Of a DNA stretch of 5,933 nucleotides, positions 1-4,097 are shown piece after piece; the first letter of the stretch is position 1; every line of letters begins with the position of its first letter. This DNA comes from CAVPKN01 sp964588495 (GTDB taxonomy: Bacteria > Chlamydiota > Chlamydiia > Chlamydiales > JAAKFR01). Made by a program: the position numbers and the translations under genes. The DNA lies in the NCBI GenBank assembly GCA_964588495.1, contig CAZPPS010000058.1:1-5933 (forward strand). The letters are read 5' to 3'. The notes beneath the pieces were generated by a model. That model did not search any database. It had not been told where the DNA came from and saw nothing but the letters and a program-made list of their open reading frames with translations.

Positions 1-414
1 AAAAAAGCAGAGGAATATTCAGCACGCGCATGGAGTCTTGTGCATTCAGTAGCTGAATGTGCTTTAGAAATTAATGAAACGATTCAAAAAAATCCGGGGA
101 AATACCAACTTGCTTTCGACCATCATGTAGGTCAGGCTTTGGATGTTTGCAGAACATTTCCAGAAATTAAAAGTCAGATCGATGTCTCTAAAGTGCAAAA
201 CTGTTATCAAGAAGTAGAAAAATACATCGAAGTGGCGGCAAAAATTAGCCGCCAGCTGTCATTTGTGGCTATCATTAGCGCTTCGTGTATATTTATTTTC
301 AATTTTATACATAATCGATTTATTGCCAGCCGATTCAGCCCCAGACAGATCAGAGTTTTATTGGAAAGGACTATACTTACAGATCAAGGAACTCTTCAGG
401 ACACTCGACAATAG
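1..414 (+). CDS. 3' part of an unrecognised gene; C-terminal membrane-segment protein (5' end outside window)
   Basis: The frame is open from the first base of the window to a TAG at 412-414, giving 137 visible residues. A GTG lies at 40, but the frame continues upstream of it without a stop and the GTG has no convincing ribosome site, so the true start is probably off the left edge. The visible part begins with mostly helical, polar sequence containing several cysteines. A single hydrophobic stretch follows at about visible residues 90-112 (around LSFVAIISASCIFIF), then a short basic tail. This suggests a protein anchored near its C-terminus, with the tail probably cytoplasmic. I do not recognise the family. 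A strong terminator follows at 466-491. Another frame (263-523) stays open across the end of this gene and reads like plausible protein, so a frameshift near the 3' end is possible. Confidence is good that this is coding and low for any function. Confidence 0.6.
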   Translation, partial: KKAEEYSARAWSLVHSVAECALEINETIQKNPGKYQLAFDHHVGQALDVCRTFPEIKSQIDVSKVQNCYQEVEKYIEVAAKISRQLSFVAIISASCIFIFNFIHNRFIASRFSPRQIRVLLERTILTDQGTLQDTRQ

Positions 415-465
415 CTTGCGCAGTCATTTGCCATCAATTCGCCCTAAAATAAAGATTGCATTTAG

Positions 466-491
466 AAAAAGTGTGTTGCACACTTTTTTTT
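466..491 (+). terminator. Intrinsic terminator after the first gene
   Basis: A perfect 10-bp stem (AAAAAGTGTG / CACACTTTTT) closes on a 3-nt TTG loop and is followed by a run of T, eight T in all from 484 to 491. The hairpin lies 52 bp after the stop of the upstream gene. It ends only 24 bp before the ATG at 516, so it also occupies what would be the leader of the next gene. The A-tract on the 5' side means it could also act on the minus strand. Confidence 0.75.
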
Positions 492-503
492 CGATTTTTG
501 GAA

Positions 504-512
504 AAGGGAAGG
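504..512 (+). promoter_or_regulatory. Ribosome binding site deciding the start at 516
   Basis: The purine run AAGGGAAGG ends 3 nt before the ATG at 516. It favours that start over the in-frame TTG at 456. Starting at 456 would translate through the terminator hairpin and add a 20-residue leader with no ribosome site of its own. Confidence 0.7.
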
Positions 513-515
513 TTT

Positions 516-2297
516 ATGAGTAGTAAAAAAGTGGATGGTTCATCTGATTATGTCCATACGGGATATAACAATAAGAGTGATCAGGCCAGTAAAAGAGCAG
601 CAGACATTAACAAAAAGGTAAACAATTTAGTTAATGAGAACAATCGCTCAAATTCCTCAGGAGGAGTAAGTTTTAGTTACAGTGGCCCACAAGGTTATGA
701 TTTAAACCACCGTAAGCCACGCCAATCTCCAGCGCAAGCGCGCAAAGAGTACGATGATTTTGTTGCCGCCCAACAAGCAGCAGCCAAACAACCAGAGCCT
801 CCGTCATTTAGTGCAGAGCATTCTACTAGGACTTTTGTAGACCGGGATGGGAGAGTCGTACAAATGACGCCGCAGCAGTTCAATGATTACATGAATAAGG
901 CCCATGAAAAAGTACCAACTTTTGTTGAAAATCATATTGGTGTCAATAAATGCCCGCCCGAAGCTCGCCCTCCAGCACCTGATGCTAAAAATAAACAGCC
1001 TGAGAAGAATCAATCTTTTCCTAAACCTTCTGATGACAACGGCACTTCAAATAGAGGGCGACAAGAAACAAACAGAGAAAATGCCCGGGAAAAATTAGAT
1101 GAAACAAAAGCAAATCCTCACGCAACACCAGAAGGGCAGCAAAAGGATTTCACAGATCCTGTAAATGATTACGTGAATAAGGCCCACGAAAAAGTACCAA
1201 CTTTTGTTGAAGATCATATTGGCGTCAATAAATACCCGCCCGAAGCACGGTCTCCAGCACCTGATGCTAAAAATGAACAGCCGGATAAGAATCAGTCTTT
1301 TCCAGAACCTTCTGATAACACTGGAACTGCTAACAGAGGTAATCAAGAAACAAATAGAAAAAATGCCCGGGAAAAATTTGACGAAACAAAAGCAGACCCT
1401 CATGCAACGCCAGATGAACGGCAAAAGGCTAAAAAGGATTTTACAGATGCCGTCGAGGAGCTTTTAAAACAGCAAGAACATGACAATACACCTAAAGGTT
1501 ACCGACAACAAGCCATAGATGATTTACAAGACGTTGCACAAGATTGTAGAGCGCAAATTAATCAAGCTAAAGAAAAGCTGGCCGAAGCTGACAAGTTACG
1601 ACAAAAAGCTGAAAAGGCGCATAAAGCTGCTGACGAGATCGAACAGCAACTAGGAAATAAAAAAGTTAAGTTAAAAGATAAGAACGGTGCCAAAAAAAAG
1701 GTCCCACCTGAAGAGGGCAAAGAAGCTGCGGACAAGAAGAGGAGCAAAGCCAATAATTATCAAGCCCAAAGCGATGCAATCAAGCGGGACAGTGGTGTCA
1801 GTCGCTGGACAGCTGCAAAAGGGAGTATGGCAAATGAAGCTTCGAATCAAATTAGGGATGTCAAACAAACAGTTGGTGGTGCAGCGCTTTTAGGTGGAAT
1901 AGATCAAGGCGCGGAGTGGTTGAAAGGGAACTGCGATTTGAAAACGGCTGCTAAAAACACACTGATCAATGCAGGTGCAGGCTCTCTAACCTATGCTGTT
2001 ACATCTGTAGGTTATGAGGGAGTTAAGGGTGCGATCACTAAAACTGTGACCGAAGGGGCCGACAAATTTCCCGCTTTAGGCACTTGTATGAAAGTCTATC
2101 AGGCATCTTCAATGATCTATCACGCCGAAAATGCAGAGGCAGCTTTCAAAAACGTGTCGCAATTTGGTCTCGATATCGGCGGTGAAGCCGCTCTCCTTTA
2201 CGGAATTACTTTTTTAACTGGTGGAGCAGGGCTAGTGCCCATGGCTGGAGCAAAAATAGGGTGGCATATCGTTAAATGGGGAGTTGGAATTCCTTAA
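516..2297 (+). CDS. Hypothetical 593-aa repeat/coiled-coil protein with Gly/Ala-rich hydrophobic C-terminus
   Basis: I do not recognise the family. The start is ATG 516, chosen because AAGGGAAGG lies just upstream; the longer TTG start at 456 overlaps a terminator. No signal peptide is visible. Residues 1-122 are polar and rich in Asn, Ser, Gln and Lys, including an Ala/Gln stretch. Residues 123-216 and 217-313 are a tandem duplication (units start NDYMNKAHEK and NDYVNKAHEK). About residues 333-388 form a highly charged, probably coiled-coil helix rich in Lys, Glu, Ala and Gln. About residues 453-593 change character: Gly/Ala-rich with hydrophobic stretches (VGGAALLGG; the segment around 558-579 with GITFLTGGAG), like a membrane-inserting or glycine-zipper region. 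It ends HIVKWGVGIP then TAA. This architecture resembles secreted effectors or toxin-like proteins more than housekeeping proteins, but that is inference. A structural or phage-like protein is an alternative. The coding call is firm; the function is unknown. Confidence 0.85.
   Translation: MSSKKVDGSSDYVHTGYNNKSDQASKRAADINKKVNNLVNENNRSNSSGGVSFSYSGPQGYDLNHRKPRQSPAQARKEYDDFVAAQQAAAKQPEPPSFSAEHSTRTFVDRDGRVVQMTPQQFNDYMNKAHEKVPTFVENHIGVNKCPPEARPPAPDAKNKQPEKNQSFPKPSDDNGTSNRGRQETNRENAREKLDETKANPHATPEGQQKDFTDPVNDYVNKAHEKVPTFVEDHIGVNKYPPEARSPAPDAKNEQPDKNQSFPEPSDNTGTANRGNQETNRKNAREKFDETKADPHATPDERQKAKKDFTDAVEELLKQQEHDNTPKGYRQQAIDDLQDVAQDCRAQINQAKEKLAEADKLRQKAEKAHKAADEIEQQLGNKKVKLKDKNGAKKKVPPEEGKEAADKKRSKANNYQAQSDAIKRDSGVSRWTAAKGSMANEASNQIRDVKQTVGGAALLGGIDQGAEWLKGNCDLKTAAKNTLINAGAGSLTYAVTSVGYEGVKGAITKTVTEGADKFPALGTCMKVYQASSMIYHAENAEAAFKNVSQFGLDIGGEAALLYGITFLTGGAGLVPMAGAKIGWHIVKWGVGIP
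882..1163 (+). repeat. Tandem duplication unit 1 (94 codons)
   Basis: First copy of an in-frame direct repeat inside the 516-2297 gene (residues 123-216). It encodes NDYMNKAHEKVPTFVE, then a proline-rich stretch (PPEARPPAPDAKN) and a charged stretch ending near KDFTDPV. By eye it is about 85% identical in DNA to the adjoining second copy, so the duplication looks fairly recent or is maintained by gene conversion. Confidence 0.9.
1164..1454 (+). repeat. Tandem duplication unit 2 (97 codons)
   Basis: Second copy of the direct repeat (residues 217-313), abutting the first. It begins NDYVNKAHEKVPTFVE and ends KKDFTDAV. It differs from unit 1 by scattered substitutions and a 9-bp in-frame insertion encoding three extra residues (KAK) near its end. 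The reading frame is kept throughout, which supports the 516-2297 frame as the coding one. Confidence 0.9.
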
Positions 2298-2352
2298 AAC
2301 TATTAGTTTTAATCCAAAAACTTAACCTCATAAGCAGATTTAAGGTTTTTTT
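2294..2352 (+). terminator. Possible weak terminator of the 516-2297 gene
   Basis: A perfect AT-rich palindrome (TTAAAAC, 5-nt loop, GTTTTAA; 2294-2312) overlaps the stop codon. It is followed by a second imperfect hairpin, AACCT (2324-2328) with AGGTT (2343-2347), running into seven T at 2346-2352. The T-run and position fit a terminator, but both stems are short and weak. Confidence 0.35.
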
Positions 2353-2412
2353 ACTGAGAAATATGCAGCTTTGTCAGATTAGGAGTTAAATTATCCACGT
2401 AAGATGAAGGAA

Positions 2413-2441
2413 TTGTAAAAAATGTTGTAGCAACTTATAGT
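2413..2441 (+). promoter_or_regulatory. Candidate sigma70-type promoter for the ankyrin gene
   Basis: TTGTAA (2413-2418) and TATAGT (2436-2441) are separated by 17 bp. The -35 matches the consensus at four of six positions and the -10 at five of six. Transcription would begin near 2448 and give a leader of about 23 nt that carries the ribosome site. Such matches arise by chance in AT-rich DNA, so this is a candidate only. Confidence 0.4.
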
Positions 2442-2459
2442 CCTCGGAACTTGTTAAAA

Positions 2460-2465
2460 AGAGGA
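2460..2465 (+). promoter_or_regulatory. Ribosome binding site for the ankyrin gene
   Basis: AGAGGA lies 5 nt before the ATG at 2471, which is close to ideal spacing and supports that start. Confidence 0.65.
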
Positions 2466-2470
2466 TTCAT

Positions 2471-3757
2471 ATGCTGCCAGTGGCTTCTAAAGGGAATGTA
2501 AGTGCAAACGCAATCGTATTGGCAAATTTGAAAAAAGAACATGCCAATTTGCTGAGTCGTATCAATAGCATCGCTCATGAAATGAGAGAAACAATCGGAC
2601 TTGATTCTGAATTCGTTGAGGCACGATTGAAAGAGATTGAATCTCTTTTAGAAATTGCTCCTGAAAACCGTGATCCTGTCGTAGCGCAAAACAATTTGCA
2701 CGCTCGTTTTAAACAAATCAAAGAGGAAAACCTTGAAACTTACCAGAACCTTCTCGACGCAAGAGAGGGAATCATAAAATTTGGGCGTACAATTCCTTTG
2801 ACAGTCGAAAATAAAGAGCAATTGATGCTGACGTTCGCTCTACTAATAGATGAAAAAATCCTGCAGAATAATTTTCCTAAAGATTTTATTTCGCACCTGG
2901 AAGAATTAAGAGGCAAAACGAAGCATGAACTGGAAATCAAACTGTATGCTTATGAGAACCTTTTATCACTCAAAACGGACCTTACGACTAAATTACAAGA
3001 TCGGGAAAGTCAATATATAGAAATCAAGACAGTCAATGAGCAAAATGCGATGACTATTCAAAATATATGGCAGGCATGTGAGCAGGGTAATATTGAGTAC
3101 ATTAAAGAAAAGATCGATGGTTTGTTCCTTTTTAAGGTGAGCGATTTTGTTAACCAACAGGATGAGCAGGGGCAAACTGGGCTTTCGCTTGCGGTCGCTC
3201 ATGGGCATTTTGATTGTGCTCAGTATCTGTTAGCAAAAGGTGCTAATCCAAACTCTGCTGATAAATTAGGGTATCAACCTCTCCACTGGGCTGCAAAAAA
3301 GGGTGATTTAGAGATGACTCACTTACTCTTGGACAACCAAGCGGATATTAACGCACAAGGGGAGTACAATAGAATTCCTCTACATATGGCGGCCTATAAT
3401 GGGAAGCATGAACTTGTTGATTTTTTTATCCAGAAAGGAACTTTAGTAAATGCTCAAGTCACATGCGGAGGTTGCTCGGCGCTGCATAAAGCGGTGATGC
3501 AAGAATATCTTCTGGTTGTCTGTGAGTTGGTAAAGTGCTCACAATTAGATGTCAACATCCGAGATGATCGGAATCATACGCCCCTCTACTATGCCATTCA
3601 ATTGGGATGTTCTGACATGGCTGCTTTTATTGTCAGTCACCCAAGCTGGCAGAAAATTACAGATCCCAACGACCCCAACCATTTCTCACAACTCAGGAAA
3701 CTAAAACCTCAAAAAAACACTATACAAATTCAAAAATTTCTCGATTTTTACGAATAA
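2471..3757 (+). CDS. Ankyrin-repeat protein with an unrecognised helical N-terminal domain (428 aa)
   Basis: The ATG at 2471 has AGAGGA 5 nt upstream and the gene ends in TAA. Residues 1 to about 195 are predicted helical and charged with heptad-like stretches (LKKEHANLLSRINSIAHEM; HLEELRGKTKHELEIKLYAYENLL). I do not recognise this part. From about residue 194 to 390 there are ankyrin repeats: a degenerate first repeat (194-226), clear ones at about 235-263 (TGLSLAVAHGHFDCAQYLL), 268-297 (QPLHWAAKKGDLEMTHLLL) and 301-330 (IPLHMAAYNGKHELVDFFI), then diverged ones at 334-366 and 370-390. Ankyrin repeats bind proteins and are common among effectors of intracellular bacteria. No signal peptide, membrane segment or catalytic domain is seen. 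The C-terminus (about 391-428) is polar and ends FLDFYE. The neighbouring kinase-WD40 gene, also eukaryote-like, supports a host-directed role by inference. The identification as an ankyrin protein is firm; the target is unknown. Confidence 0.93.
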   Translation: MLPVASKGNVSANAIVLANLKKEHANLLSRINSIAHEMRETIGLDSEFVEARLKEIESLLEIAPENRDPVVAQNNLHARFKQIKEENLETYQNLLDAREGIIKFGRTIPLTVENKEQLMLTFALLIDEKILQNNFPKDFISHLEELRGKTKHELEIKLYAYENLLSLKTDLTTKLQDRESQYIEIKTVNEQNAMTIQNIWQACEQGNIEYIKEKIDGLFLFKVSDFVNQQDEQGQTGLSLAVAHGHFDCAQYLLAKGANPNSADKLGYQPLHWAAKKGDLEMTHLLLDNQADINAQGEYNRIPLHMAAYNGKHELVDFFIQKGTLVNAQVTCGGCSALHKAVMQEYLLVVCELVKCSQLDVNIRDDRNHTPLYYAIQLGCSDMAAFIVSHPSWQKITDPNDPNHFSQLRKLKPQKNTIQIQKFLDFYE

Positions 3758-3777
3758 AGATCCAACGAGAATATATC

Positions 3778-3805
3778 TGATGGAAAATGCTCGCAGTTTT
3801 CATCA
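3778..3805 (+). terminator. Possible terminator hairpin of the ankyrin gene
   Basis: TGATG, a bulged G, and AAAA pair with TTTTCATCA across a 9-nt loop, beginning about 20 bp after the ankyrin stop. It is followed by AGCTTTTCC rather than a clean T-run, so termination here is uncertain. Confidence 0.28.
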
Positions 3806-3996
3806 AGCTTTTCCCTGTGCAAGAAATTAGCCTGAGAGTTAGTCATCTCCAGATGCTTTCTCTGAGGATCTCTCAGAACTGCCTATAGCGTCTTTTGCTG
3901 TCGCTACTCAAACATTTTTTCTTGTCTTTAAATTAATCAGTTCTTAAAGCGTCGTGTTATATTAAATTTTGAGGTTCCAAAAAGTTAAATCAAAGT

Positions 3997-4050
3997 GCAA
4001 GCGTACAGTTTCTTCTGAAGAGGAGATCGGAATATTTCTTCAGTGCTTGC
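3997..4050. repeat. Interrupted inverted repeat downstream of the kinase gene
   Basis: GCAAGC (3997-4002) and CTGAAG (4015-4020) on the left arm pair with CTTCAG (4038-4043) and GCTTGC (4045-4050) on the right. The left arm has 12 extra bases between its two blocks where the right arm has one. As RNA it would form a two-part stem with an asymmetric internal loop. It lies about 50 bp past the kinase stop, so it could be part of that transcript's 3' structure, but no T-run adjoins it. Confidence 0.4.
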
Positions 4051-4097
4051 CGCGCTTCTTTCAGACTTTCACAAAGAAAATAACCTAAAACTTAAGT

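Larger units (their letters stand above)
3758..4097. other. Convergent intergenic spacer, 340 bp, no gene seen
   Basis: The two flanking genes point toward each other, so this spacer should hold their terminators. I see no convincing gene and no RNA gene. It contains several inverted repeats: a bulged hairpin at 3778-3805, nested repeats at 3832-3876 (CTGAGAG with CTCTCAG, and TCTGAG-gatct-CTCAGA at 3861-3877), and a larger interrupted palindrome at 3997-4050. None is followed by a classic T-run. A short minus-strand frame near 3989-4088 (33 codons between stops, containing ESLKEARQALKKYSDLL) looks protein-like but has no start or ribosome site. It could be a decayed gene remnant or chance. 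Confidence 0.6.

Noticed and set aside
456..515. In-frame N-terminal extension of the 516-2297 gene from a TTG codon
   Set aside because: It has no ribosome site and would be translated across a strong terminator hairpin; the ATG at 516 has AAGGGAAGG just upstream.
904..1467. Open frames 904-1098 and 1204-1467 on the plus strand, and 804-1013 and 1095-1424 on the minus strand
   Set aside because: They occur in the same relative frames within the two copies of the tandem repeat, so they are shadows of the duplicated coding sequence.
3955..3968. TATATT as a promoter -10 in the convergent spacer
   Set aside because: There is no acceptable -35 at the proper distance and no gene downstream on the plus strand.
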